Shown here piece by piece: positions 34,806 through 43,627 of a stretch of DNA of 64,000 nt. The DNA lies in assembly GCA_965227035.1 (NCBI GenBank), contig OZ245724.1, positions 2,604,001 to 2,668,000 on the forward strand. Reading direction: 5' to 3'. Numbering within the stretch: position 1 is the stretch's first letter; each line of letters begins with the position of its first letter. The stretch comes from CBDDFQ01 sp965227035. Lineage in GTDB: Bacteria; Pseudomonadota; Gammaproteobacteria; Burkholderiales; Burkholderiaceae_C. Made by a program: the position numbers and the translations under genes. The notes under the pieces are model-generated. The model did no database searches. It was not told the origin of the DNA and worked only from the letters and a program-made list of their open reading frames with translations.

Positions 34806-36566
34806 TTAAAGCATGCGCGGACGCTGCACGTACTTGGTCACGTCATCGCCAAGGCGAAGTGCCAGGGCTGCGAGCGGGCCGGTCGGGTTGTAGCCCGAGT
34901 TGTGTGCAAAGACCGACGCGCCCACCACGAACAGGTTGTGAGCATCCCAATGCTGCAGATGCGGTGACACGACGCTGGTGCGAGGATCCGCACCCATGAT
35001 CGTGCCGCCGGTGATGTGCGTGCTTTGATACTGACGCGTATCGAATAGCGCCGGCGTGTTGGTAGCGGGCGTGATGATGTCGGCACCGAAGTTCTTGGCG
35101 ATCGCGTTCTGTTTCTCCGAAATGAACTTGGACACCTTCAACTCGTTTTCGCGCCAGTTGAAGTTCATGCGAACCAGCGGTTGGCCGAAGGCATCCGCGT
35201 AGGTCGGATCCAGATCGAGGTAGTTCTCGCGATGCGGATAGCAGCTACCCTGCATGCCGATAGCCATCGCATGCGGGTACCAGTCTGCGTTGGCCTGCTT
35301 CCATTTCGATCCCCAGCGCGGCGTGCCGGGTGGCAGGCGACGCGCGCCGATCGGACGACCGTGGAACATGCTTGCATTGATACCCGCACCACCAAGAAAT
35401 CCGAGACCGGTGTGATCGAAGTTGTCGTTGTTGAATTCATCCATGTAGACCTGTGTGCTGCCGGTCGCTAGGAACGGGTTGAACCACTTGTTCTTCATGA
35501 AGATGTTCACACCGCCGCCGAGTTGATAGCAGAAGTTCTTGCCGACAACACCCGTGTTGGTGACTGGGTCGTAAGCCTTGCCGATTTTGCTTGTCAGCAG
35601 AAGCTTGGTGTTGGTCATCGTGAACGCGCCCAGCACCACCACATCTGCGGGTTGCTCGTATTCCTGGCCGGTCTGCAGATCGACGTAATGAACTCCGGTG
35701 ACCTTCTTGCCCTTGGCGTCATACGTGAGTCCGAGCACATGAGCCTGCAAACGCACCTCGAAGCCGGGACGCTTTTTCAGCATCGGATACAGCAGAACTT
35801 CAGGCGACGCCTTGGCTTGCGCTTCGCAGATGAAGCGCTCGCAATGACCGCAGTACTGGCAGGCGCCCAGCTTCTGGCCATCGGGGTTGGTGTAGGCGCT
35901 CGACGAGTTCGCAGCGGGTGTCGGGAAAGGCTTGTAGCCCATCTTTTCGGTGACTGCCTTGAACGTCAAACCTGCCTCGGTGTACTCGAGTGGCTTCTGT
36001 GCATATTCGCCATCGCGAGGCGCTTCGAATGGATTGCCACCTTCGACGATCTTGCCGTTGATGTTTCCCGCCTTGCCCGCAATGCCGAACAGCTTTTCGA
36101 ACAGCTCGTGATACGGACGCATTTCGGAATAAGTCGTTCCCCAGTCCTGCAACGGCATGTCCTTGGAAATCGCGGCCTTGCCGTAACGATCGACGTTGCG
36201 GCTCTTGATCGTCATGTCGTATTCCGACCAGCGCCATGTGTGACCGTTCCAGTGATTCGCCGCGCCGCCCAGGCCTTCGCCAGGGAGAAACGCCTCGATC
36301 CAACGTGCAGGCAATGCGTTTTCCTTGCGGTCATGACGCAAGGTGTAGGTCTGAGTGGACCAGTTCTGGATAAGGCCCTGCTGCACATCCCAGCGAAGCT
36401 CGTCACGTTGCGTGGGCAGCTTGGCTTCGGCACCCTTGGTGTGGTCGATACCGCGCTCGAGAACGAGCACTTCGATCTTCTGATCGGTGAGCTGACGCGA
36501 GACAAGCCCCGCTGTCAATCCGCCACCGACGATGACCACCGTTTTGTTTGGAAGTTTTTTGATCAT
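34806..36566 (-). CDS. GMC-type FAD dehydrogenase large subunit (gluconate/fructose dehydrogenase family)
   Basis: A 586-residue flavoprotein. The FAD-binding motif KTVVIVGGGLTAGLVSRQL is at residues 8-26, GEGLGGAANHWNGHTWRW near 98, and the C-terminal GMC signature with the catalytic His is FVVGASVFAHNSGYNPTGPLAALALRLGD (about 545-573). A cluster of cysteines, CQYCGHCERFIC near 230, matches the iron-sulfur or structural Cys region of this dehydrogenase group. It has no signal peptide of its own and would be co-exported with the Tat-signal small subunit encoded just upstream. It oxidises a polyol, sugar or sugar acid in the periplasm; the substrate is not predictable. Confidence 0.9.
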   Translation of the reverse strand: MIKKLPNKTVVIVGGGLTAGLVSRQLTDQKIEVLVLERGIDHTKGAEAKLPTQRDELRWDVQQGLIQNWSTQTYTLRHDRKENALPARWIEAFLPGEGLGGAANHWNGHTWRWSEYDMTIKSRNVDRYGKAAISKDMPLQDWGTTYSEMRPYHELFEKLFGIAGKAGNINGKIVEGGNPFEAPRDGEYAQKPLEYTEAGLTFKAVTEKMGYKPFPTPAANSSSAYTNPDGQKLGACQYCGHCERFICEAQAKASPEVLLYPMLKKRPGFEVRLQAHVLGLTYDAKGKKVTGVHYVDLQTGQEYEQPADVVVLGAFTMTNTKLLLTSKIGKAYDPVTNTGVVGKNFCYQLGGGVNIFMKNKWFNPFLATGSTQVYMDEFNNDNFDHTGLGFLGGAGINASMFHGRPIGARRLPPGTPRWGSKWKQANADWYPHAMAIGMQGSCYPHRENYLDLDPTYADAFGQPLVRMNFNWRENELKVSKFISEKQNAIAKNFGADIITPATNTPALFDTRQYQSTHITGGTIMGADPRTSVVSPHLQHWDAHNLFVVGASVFAHNSGYNPTGPLAALALRLGDDVTKYVQRPRML

Positions 36567-36601
36567 GGTGTTTGTTGTTCTGTTTTATATGAATGGGAAG
36601 A

Positions 36602-37393
36602 TCAGCTGAAGTCCGCCATGGACTTGGGATCTTTCGCACCGGGGAATGGCTTGCCGCGGTACTGAACCATGTTGATCGTGTTGGTCGCGGGCAGTCCCGG
36701 GTAACCGATCATTTTCCAGAACACCTTGTCTTTGTTGCCGCCGTAGACCGGGTCGGCATAGCAGGCTTGGTTGAACAGGGGATACACCAGTTCGTTGAAC
36801 CACTGCGCCATCGGAACGTGATCGCTGGTGATCTTGCCCGCGCCCAGCTCGTTCAGAAAAGCCTCGGCTTGCTCGGGCGTGATCATGTCGAAAGAATTAC
36901 CGCCGAAACGGGCGCCGCAAACTTCGTTCGCGACTGCAATACCCGCCTTGAAAAATTGCTCGGGAGTCAACGGGATCTGAATGCCCAACTGAGGCTTGCC
37001 TTGCGCCCAGGGTCCGCGCGAATAGCGACGCGATCCCTTGCCGAATTCACCTGCAAGCTGCCTGTCGATGTAAGTCGCAAGGCCACAGTCGACGCCCGAG
37101 GGCGTCAAGCCGTCTGCGGGACACATGATGTTCACCATGGTCTCCACGAATGCAGCTTCGTCCTGATTGAACGAGAGATACACGATGGGTTCCGGTGCCG
37201 CAGGAGCAGCGGCCGCTGCGGGCGCATCGGCCGCATTGGCGACGAGTGGCGCAACGACTGCTCCACCGACGAAGCCTTGCGCAAACGGCAACGCCGATCC
37301 AGCGCTGACGACTTGCCGCAAGAACCCTCGTCTCGCGGGCACGGCAGGCACGTCATCCGTGCTCGGATCGTTGGATGATTTTTTATCGGTCAT
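36602..37393 (-). CDS. Gluconate 2-dehydrogenase subunit 3 family protein (Tat chaperone/small subunit)
   Basis: A 263-residue small subunit. The N-terminus has a twin-arginine signal (PARRGFLRQVVSAGSALPFAQG, about 19-40) followed by an Ala-rich linker, and the rest matches the gluconate_2-dh3 family (YLSFNQDEAAFVETMVNIMCPADGLTPSGVDCGLATYIDRQL). Such subunits carry the FAD subunit through the Tat pathway. It is the first gene of the operon, followed 35 bp later by the FAD subunit and then the cytochrome c. Confidence 0.9.
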   Translation of the reverse strand: MTDKKSSNDPSTDDVPAVPARRGFLRQVVSAGSALPFAQGFVGGAVVAPLVANAADAPAAAAAPAAPEPIVYLSFNQDEAAFVETMVNIMCPADGLTPSGVDCGLATYIDRQLAGEFGKGSRRYSRGPWAQGKPQLGIQIPLTPEQFFKAGIAVANEVCGARFGGNSFDMITPEQAEAFLNELGAGKITSDHVPMAQWFNELVYPLFNQACYADPVYGGNKDKVFWKMIGYPGLPATNTINMVQYRGKPFPGAKDPKSMADFS

Positions 37394-37847
37394 GGGGTTT
37401 CCTGTCTAGGTGTTGTTATCGATAGGAGGTGGAGTCACGAGCGCTGGATGAACACTCGCGAATGGTCAGCACGCCTCGATTCATCTGAATGAAATCGTTG
37501 GCACTGCCAATGCGGAAGACTGAAAGCAAGGTTGTTCCAGTCAAAAATAACTTGTGCGGTCAGTCGCTGCTGCGAGACCTCTGTGTTGATCGGAGTCGAT
37601 CGACCCGACCGGATGTTCCATCGTGCAGGAACGCATTTTTATTTCTTCATTGCCTTTTTGGCACAAACTCGATGCGTGGATTGTCGAGCCAACTGTTATC
37701 GAATCGGTATGACTACATACAAAATTTGACAATCACGCTGCGCCTTTCAATGACGAAAGATTTGCGGTCGCAAAACAGGCGCAAAATGGTTTCGTGTTCG
37801 TCGACCTCGCGTGAATCATTGGTGAAACGCATAAGCAGGAACGTACG
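37394..37847. other. Non-coding gap upstream of the GMC-dehydrogenase operon
   Basis: About 450 bp with no convincing gene. It should contain the promoter of the minus-strand dehydrogenase operon, but I cannot place the -35 and -10 elements with confidence. A plus-strand frame of 133 codons here has no family likeness and runs through a terminator, so it was not called. Confidence 0.5.
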
Positions 37848-37878
37848 AAAAAGGCCCGCATCGCGGGCCTTTGCTTTT
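37848..37878 (-). terminator. Rho-independent terminator after the dienelactone hydrolase gene
   Basis: On the minus strand a GGCCCGC-GAT-GCGGGCC stem is followed by TTTTT, 44 bp after the stop of the hydrolase gene. A T-rich stretch on the other side could also allow weak termination on the plus strand. Confidence 0.85.
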
Positions 37879-37921
37879 GTAGCGGGTTAAAAGTTAGTGC
37901 TTCGCACTTACTTCGCCATAC

Positions 37922-39136
37922 TTACTTCTTCATCAGTGCATTCGATGGCAACGTTTCGTCCAGCAGCTTGCGAGATTGCTCGACGCCCGTGACCGGTAGA
38001 AGTTTCGGATCGAGCAAACCTATCTGCACCAGCACACTCGCCTGATCCCAGTAAATATGCTCGTGATAGAGCTTGTCTCCGCGGAAATTAATCACCGCGA
38101 GCAACGGTACTTCGACACGTTTGCCAGTCGGCGCGACACCGGGAAGCATCCATGGGATTTCGGTCGTGTGCGTGAAGCTGAAGATCATTTCATCGACCAC
38201 CTGCGTGGAGCCGACAGTACGCGAGATCGGCACCAGAGACGTATCCGGCGGATTGCTGTTGACGAAATGGTTCGTATAAAACGCATGCAGATTTTTGTAG
38301 CCCACACCGCCGGTCATCGTCGGGATGTGGTTCACGTAGGGTTCGGCAACCATAGTCGACATCGTGTCGTCGACATTGCGTGTGCCGAACTCGTATTCGC
38401 AATGCTTGTCCCACAGAGCTGACAAGTCGAAATTCGGACCGATCGCCGCCTTTAACGCTGCAATGCTTCTCTCATGCGCCATCAATGCAGAGGGGCGATG
38501 GTAGTGGTCGCCACCTTCGCGGGCGAACGCATGATCCTGTCCGGGATACACATAGGTCGTAATGTTGGCCTTACCTTTGAGCGACTGCAGAATCTTGTCG
38601 CGCGCTTCGGGCGGGCAAAACCCATCCAGCTCTGCCATGTGCAGGACGAGTGGCGTTTTGATGTTCGAAGCTTCATCGAGAGCCGCATCGATGCCGACTC
38701 CGTAATAGCCGATGGAGACATCGGAATCGGTGCGACAGGCCGCGAGATACGCCAGCTTGCCGCCCAGACAAAATCCGAGCACGCCGACTTTGCCATTGAC
38801 CTCAGGACGTACGCGCAAGAGCGTGATGGCCGACTGGATGTCTTCCATGCCCTTGGCTTCGTCGAAGCCCTGGTAATACTTGAATGCCATCTTCCAGTCG
38901 GCTTCGGTATAACCCAGCTCGATGTTCGGCTCCTGCCGCCAGAAAATGTCAGGCACGAAGGCCACGTAACCGTCTTCGGCGTAATAGTCGGCCACGTCGC
39001 GCATGGTTTTGTTGACGCCGAAAATTTCCTGCGCAATGACCAGTCCCGGGCCCTTGCCGGACGCCGGCACTGCCAGGTAGCCACGGAAGGTGCCGCTTCC
39101 GTCGGCCGCTTTGATGTCGATGTACTGACCTGCCAT
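37922..39136 (-). CDS. Dienelactone hydrolase fused to a C-terminal NTF2/SnoaL-like domain
   Basis: A 404-residue two-domain protein. Residues 1-235 are a dienelactone hydrolase (carboxymethylenebutenolidase-type alpha/beta hydrolase) with Glu37 in QEIFGVN, nucleophile Cys123 in GFCLGG, Asp171 and His202 in GQDHAF; this is the DLH Cys-Asp-His triad. Residues from about 240 (LWDKHCEYEFGTRNVDDTMSTM) to the end form an NTF2/SnoaL-like barrel of the polyketide-cyclase type (HTTEIPWMLPGVAPTGKRVEVPLLAVINF). The DLH part opens lactone intermediates of aromatic degradation; the second domain may bind the product or act as a cyclase or isomerase. It is divergent from the second ABC importer. Confidence 0.9.
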   Translation of the reverse strand: MAGQYIDIKAADGSGTFRGYLAVPASGKGPGLVIAQEIFGVNKTMRDVADYYAEDGYVAFVPDIFWRQEPNIELGYTEADWKMAFKYYQGFDEAKGMEDIQSAITLLRVRPEVNGKVGVLGFCLGGKLAYLAACRTDSDVSIGYYGVGIDAALDEASNIKTPLVLHMAELDGFCPPEARDKILQSLKGKANITTYVYPGQDHAFAREGGDHYHRPSALMAHERSIAALKAAIGPNFDLSALWDKHCEYEFGTRNVDDTMSTMVAEPYVNHIPTMTGGVGYKNLHAFYTNHFVNSNPPDTSLVPISRTVGSTQVVDEMIFSFTHTTEIPWMLPGVAPTGKRVEVPLLAVINFRGDKLYHEHIYWDQASVLVQIGLLDPKLLPVTGVEQSRKLLDETLPSNALMKK

Positions 39137-39226
39137 TTGAGTTCCAGAAAATAAAAGAGAGGTGGGGATTGTTCGAGCAATCAGCGTGCCACAAGACGTG
39201 GTGCCCGGTCAATCGAGAAGAATTTG

Positions 39227-39257
39227 AATTTACGCTCCGATTGTTTAGGGGTAAATT
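39227..39257. promoter_or_regulatory. Inverted repeat AATTTAC-N17-GTAAATT
   Basis: Perfect 7-bp arms in the divergent region between the dienelactone hydrolase and the second ABC importer. The half-sites equal those of the two palindromes in front of the tetR gene at 9.1 kb, with the spacer longer by 11 bp, about one helical turn. Confidence 0.45.
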
Positions 39258-39334
39258 AGTTCGGCTGGCGCGAAAGCTGCTTGAGTCTCATCGATTATTT
39301 TTCGACCCTTCATCGCTAACCCTGGAGTTTGTCT

Positions 39335-40891
39335 ATGTCCGAATTCGATCGCCGTCGTTTCCTGCAAGCCAGCGGCGGTGCCGCACTCACTGCAGGGCCG
39401 CTGGCGGGAATCCTGATGTCCCAAGCGCATGCGCAGACGTCCGACACCCTCACCATTGCGTACAACGTCGGCTTGCCTAGCTGGGATCCGACCACCGGCC
39501 CGTCTGCGGTGAATCCGACCTTGCAAGGACTATGGAGGTCGGTCTTCGATCAGTACATCGATCAAGCCCCCGACCTGTCGTTCAAGCCGGGCCTGCTCAG
39601 CAAGTGGGGCTGGAACAAGGACAAGACGAAAATCGAAATCGAACTGCGCCAAGGTGCTACCTGGCATGACGGAACTCCCATTACCGCAGCCGATGTGGTG
39701 TGGAACCTGAAGCGCGCGGGCGATCCGAAATCCGGCAACCCGGTGGCCGGCATCATCTGGAGCAGCGTCGACAATTTCCAGATTTCGGGCAACAAAATTA
39801 CTGCAGACGTCAAGCAGTACGTCGCCGACTATTTCAAGTGGATGGCCTTCCTTACCGGCTTCATGATCCCGCAGAAGCACTACGAAAAAGTGGGCGCTGC
39901 AGGATTTGAAAAACAACCGATCGGCTCCGGTCCTTACATGGTCGAAGAGTTCGTACAGGGCTCCTATGTGAAGCTGAAATCGTTCGACAAATATTGGGGA
40001 GCCAAGCCCGCATTCAAGAACGTGACCATCAAGTTCGTGACCGACCCGAGTGCACGCGTCGCTGAAATCGAAAGCGGCAAATCGGACATCACGCTCGGCG
40101 TTCCATTCGAAGAGTTCGATCGACTAAAGGCTCTGCCGACGTTGAGCGGAGTGAGTTCGCCCATCACCGACATCGCCATGTTCTTCATTACGAGCACGGA
40201 GCCGATGCTCGACGAGAACGTTCGCAAGGCTGCCGTTCACGCGGTGGACAAGGAAGCGATCGTCAAGCGACTTCTACGCGGTTACGGCAAGGTGGTCGAC
40301 ACGCTGCAAGTCCCGCAATACGCAGCATTCGATCCGTCTATCAAAGTGAAGTACGACCCCGCCCTCGCCGTCTCGCTGTTGGCCAAGTCCGGCTACAGCA
40401 CGTCGAAGCCCGTGAAGTTCAAAATCCAGACTACCCGTGGCTATCTGCCGAAGGATTACGAGACGGTTCAGGCCATTGTCGGCATGTGGCGCAAGGTCGG
40501 CATCGAGGCTGAGATCGAGGTGTATGAGATTGCCAAACATTTCGAACTGCGCCTGAGCAACAAGCTCGCGCCCATGGCCTTCTACAACTGGGGCGATGCC
40601 ATCGGGGATCCGAACGATTCGACCGGCTTCGCCATGTTCGGACCGAGCCCGCACTCCGCATTCAAGTCCAAGGAAGTCGACGCGATGATCGGGCCGCTGT
40701 GGGGCGAGAAGGACGAAGCGAAACGAATCGCCGGATGGAAGAAAGTGGACAAGTACATCGCCGACAACGCGCTGGTACTGCCTCTCTACCAACAGGTGCA
40801 AACCATCGTCTATAAAAAATCGATTGGCGTGAAACCGCACATGGCTGGCTATCTGCTTCCTCAATCCGTGACCAAGGCAGGCAAAGCCTGA
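39335..40891 (+). CDS. ABC importer periplasmic binding protein (SBP_bac_5 family)
   Basis: A 518-residue family-5 solute-binding protein. The start is the ATG reading MSEFDRRRFLQ, seven bases after a GGAG; a TTG two codons upstream is less likely. The Tat signal RRRFLQASGGAALTAG ends near AHAQ, followed by DTLTIAYNVGLPSWDPT, the KSGNPVAGIIW region and QPIGSGPYMV. It is a paralogue of the binding protein near 1.3 kb and shares its DxxxPxWDP start. It should deliver its ligand to the permeases encoded downstream. Confidence 0.92.
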   Translation: MSEFDRRRFLQASGGAALTAGPLAGILMSQAHAQTSDTLTIAYNVGLPSWDPTTGPSAVNPTLQGLWRSVFDQYIDQAPDLSFKPGLLSKWGWNKDKTKIEIELRQGATWHDGTPITAADVVWNLKRAGDPKSGNPVAGIIWSSVDNFQISGNKITADVKQYVADYFKWMAFLTGFMIPQKHYEKVGAAGFEKQPIGSGPYMVEEFVQGSYVKLKSFDKYWGAKPAFKNVTIKFVTDPSARVAEIESGKSDITLGVPFEEFDRLKALPTLSGVSSPITDIAMFFITSTEPMLDENVRKAAVHAVDKEAIVKRLLRGYGKVVDTLQVPQYAAFDPSIKVKYDPALAVSLLAKSGYSTSKPVKFKIQTTRGYLPKDYETVQAIVGMWRKVGIEAEIEVYEIAKHFELRLSNKLAPMAFYNWGDAIGDPNDSTGFAMFGPSPHSAFKSKEVDAMIGPLWGEKDEAKRIAGWKKVDKYIADNALVLPLYQQVQTIVYKKSIGVKPHMAGYLLPQSVTKAGKA

Positions 40892-40903
40892 TCCTGACAC
40901 CCG

Positions 40904-41896
40904 ATGGCGCTGAAGCGTTTGCTCTGGGCACTGCCGACCTTGTTCGGCGTGCTCGTGGTGGTGTTCGTGCTCCTGCGTCTTGCGCCGGGCGATCCGATCG
41001 CAATGATGATCGGACCCGGTGCTACGCCGGACGACATTCGCGCACTGCGCGAGTTGTACGGGTTCGATCGCAGCATCGCGGCGCAGTTCGGCATCTACAT
41101 TCAGCAAGCCGCGACTGGAAATTTCGGCAACTCGATCACGCTCAAACGCGATGTGCTCGAACTCGTTGCGCAGCATCTTCCGCTTACGCTTGAACTTGCC
41201 GTCCTTGCCCTATGCATCGCCGTATTTCTCGGGATGTCGGTGGCACTTGTAGCGGTGTCGTGGCGAGGAACTTTCGTCGAACGTGCAGTCGATGCAATCA
41301 CAGGCTTCGTGACCGCGATTCCCGATTTTCTCTGGGGACTCGCGGGCATTCTCGTGCTGGGTGTTTTGCTTCCGGTCATACCTGTTTTCGGCGCTCTCGA
41401 TTCCGAACTTCGATTCGATTCGGTCACTGGCTTCATCCTTGCCGAGAGCCTGGTGCGCGGTCGATTCGACGTATTCGCATCCGCGATGTATCACCTGTTC
41501 TGGCCAGCGGTATCGCTCGCACTTCCGCTGGCTTCAATGATTGCCCGGGTGCTGAAATCTTCTTTGCTCGAAGTGCTGGCCCAAGACTACATATTGATAG
41601 CGCGGGTGAAGGGGTTGAGCCCTTGGCAGGTGCTGTGGCGCGAAGCGCTTCGCAACGCACTAGGCCCGGCACTGACCTTGACCGGCGTTCAGTTCACCTT
41701 CGTGATTGGCGGGACGGTTCTCATCGAGCGGCTGTTTGGTCTGCCGGGCATCGGCAACATGGCCATCGATGCCGTCATCAATCGCGACTTGCCATTGATT
41801 CAAGGCATCGTGCTCACGTTCGCGGTGCTTTTCATTCTGGTGAATCTGTCGGTAGACATGCTGCACACCTACCTCAATCCGAAACTGCGCGCATGA
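40904..41896 (+). CDS. ABC transporter permease, DppB type
   Basis: A 330-residue permease with the DppB N-terminus (KRLLWALPTLFGVLVVVFVLLRLAPGDPIAMMIGPGATPDDIRALRELYGFDRSI), about six membrane spans and an EAA-type loop RVKGLSPWQVLWREALRNALGP near 230. It begins 12 bp after the binding-protein gene and its stop overlaps the next start by 4 bp. It forms the channel with the DppC-type partner. Confidence 0.93.
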   Translation: MALKRLLWALPTLFGVLVVVFVLLRLAPGDPIAMMIGPGATPDDIRALRELYGFDRSIAAQFGIYIQQAATGNFGNSITLKRDVLELVAQHLPLTLELAVLALCIAVFLGMSVALVAVSWRGTFVERAVDAITGFVTAIPDFLWGLAGILVLGVLLPVIPVFGALDSELRFDSVTGFILAESLVRGRFDVFASAMYHLFWPAVSLALPLASMIARVLKSSLLEVLAQDYILIARVKGLSPWQVLWREALRNALGPALTLTGVQFTFVIGGTVLIERLFGLPGIGNMAIDAVINRDLPLIQGIVLTFAVLFILVNLSVDMLHTYLNPKLRA

Positions 41897-42729
41897 CTCT
41901 GCCTCATCTTCAGAAGCGCGCATGGTTCGGCATCGTCGTGCTGCTGCTCGTGTTGGCATGCGCCGGGTTTGCGCCTTGGATCGCACCGCACGACCCCCTA
42001 GAACAAGACCTGATGGCGGCCAGCCTGCCGCCCGCATGGGGAGTCGATGGCGAATGGGCGCACGTCTTCGGAACCGACACTCTCGGCCGCGACATTCTTT
42101 CTCGACTTATCTACGGTGCGCGTCCCGCAATGATCGTCGCGCTTTTGGGCGCAAGCCTCGCGGCCATCGTCGGTACCACGCTCGGTCTGTTGTCCGGCTT
42201 CTTCGGCGGCGCCTTCGATGTCGTCGTGTCGCGGCTTGTCGACATCTGGATGTCGTTCCCGGCCGTGCTGCTATCGATCGTGCTGGTCGCTGTCATCGGC
42301 ACCGGACTTACATCGGTGGTTCTGGCGATTGCGATCATCGACTGGACACGCTTCTGCCGCGTGGTGCGGGCCGAGACTCAGGTGCAGGCGAGTATGGATT
42401 ACGTTACCTCTGCAAGAACGATAGGCATGTCCCGCATGGCCACCTTGTGGCGGGAAGTGCTGCCCAACGTCGCACCTTTGCTCCTCACGCTATTCACGCT
42501 CGAGATGGGAATCGCAGTCGTTGTCGAAGCCATTCTTTCGTTCGTCGGGCTTTCGGTTTCGAGCGACATGCCTACCTGGGGCGGGCTGGTGCAGGAAGGC
42601 CGCCTGTATGTGAATCAGATTCCTTGGCTGCTGGGCCTTCCGATTTTCGCGATAGCCACCACGGTGCTCGCATGCAACGCACTCGGCGATGGCTTGCGCG
42701 AGTCGCTCGACCCGCTGCTGGACAAGTGA
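41893..42729 (+). CDS. ABC transporter permease, DppC type
   Basis: A 278-residue permease. The start at MTLPHLQKRAW overlaps the previous stop (ATGA); the long in-frame extension upstream is the shadow of the DppB gene. Hallmarks are the first span GIVVLLLVLACAGFAPWIAP, VFGTDTLGRDILSRLIYGARP, the channel segment WMSFPAVLLSIVLVAVIGTGL and the EAA loop ARTIGMSRMATLWREVLPNVAP. Confidence 0.93.
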   Translation: MTLPHLQKRAWFGIVVLLLVLACAGFAPWIAPHDPLEQDLMAASLPPAWGVDGEWAHVFGTDTLGRDILSRLIYGARPAMIVALLGASLAAIVGTTLGLLSGFFGGAFDVVVSRLVDIWMSFPAVLLSIVLVAVIGTGLTSVVLAIAIIDWTRFCRVVRAETQVQASMDYVTSARTIGMSRMATLWREVLPNVAPLLLTLFTLEMGIAVVVEAILSFVGLSVSSDMPTWGGLVQEGRLYVNQIPWLLGLPIFAIATTVLACNALGDGLRESLDPLLDK

Positions 42730-42733
42730 CGCA

Positions 42734-43627
42734 ATGAGCAATTGCCTCGACATCGATGGACTGCATCTTGCGTTGCGTGCAAGCAGAAAATCTCCCGCAC
42801 GATTGATTCTTCGCGGCATCGACTTGCATATCGCGAGTGGCGAGATACACGCACTGGTCGGCGAGTCCGGTGCCGGAAAAAGCATGGTCGCGCGAACCGT
42901 GTTGGGCATTACGCCATCGTCTACCGAAGTGCTTGCAGGATCGGTTCGTTTCGACGGAGAAGACTGGTTGGCGAAATCGGAATCGCAGCGGCGGGTTCAT
43001 CTTGGTAATGACATCTCGCTGATTCCGCAGGACCCGCTCACTGCGCTCAATCCAGGGCACACGATAGGCGAGCAGGTGTCTGGGGTGCTGCGGATGCATC
43101 TGGGGCTGGATGGAGCTGCGGCCAATGCTCGCGTCATCGAGCTGCTCGATTCGGTGCAGATCAGACATGCGGCGTCGGTGGTTCGGCAGTACCCGCACGA
43201 GTTGTCCGGTGGCATGCGACAGCGCGTATTGATTGCAATGGCATTCGCCTGCAAACCGAAGCTCATCATCGCGGACGAGCCGACTACCGCGCTCGATGTA
43301 ACGGTGCAACGCGAGGTGCTTCGTCTGCTTCGAAATTTGCAACGCAACGAGGGCGCAGCCGTGTTGTTCATCACGCACAACCTCGGTCTCGTCGCCAAGC
43401 TATGCGATACCGTCAGCGTGATCCACTCTGGTCGCATCGTCGAGCACGACAATGTACGGGCCATCATCGAATCGCCGCGCACCCCCTACACACGTTCGCT
43501 GTTCGCTGCGACTCCGCGTTACGACAGACCTGCCGAAACGCTAAAGCCGGTCGACGATGCGGTGACCGATGCACTCTGGGCCGATGCGAAAACCTATGAC
43601 ACCCATTGGTGGAGCGCGCATGGCTGA
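42734..43627 (+). CDS. ABC transporter ATPase, DppD type
   Basis: A 297-residue ATPase, first of two separate ATPases of this importer. Walker A is GESGAGKS near 41, the Q-loop region reads ISLIPQDPLTALNPGHTI, the signature is LSGGMRQRV and Walker B is LIIADEP. The start at MSNCLDIDG follows the permease stop by 4 bp. The C-terminal part is shorter than in classical DppD/OppD and lacks a clear cysteine cluster. Confidence 0.92.
   Translation: MSNCLDIDGLHLALRASRKSPARLILRGIDLHIASGEIHALVGESGAGKSMVARTVLGITPSSTEVLAGSVRFDGEDWLAKSESQRRVHLGNDISLIPQDPLTALNPGHTIGEQVSGVLRMHLGLDGAAANARVIELLDSVQIRHAASVVRQYPHELSGGMRQRVLIAMAFACKPKLIIADEPTTALDVTVQREVLRLLRNLQRNEGAAVLFITHNLGLVAKLCDTVSVIHSGRIVEHDNVRAIIESPRTPYTRSLFAATPRYDRPAETLKPVDDAVTDALWADAKTYDTHWWSAHG

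Noticed and set aside
37489..37890. A plus-strand open frame of 133 codons
   Set aside because: Its composition is Ser/Arg/Leu-rich without family likeness and it runs through a strong terminator hairpin, so it looks like a chance frame in the non-coding gap.
41212..41892. N-terminal extension of the DppC-type permease
   Set aside because: These codons are an out-of-frame reading of the DppB gene. The ATG at 41893 gives the normal family length and a 4-bp overlap.
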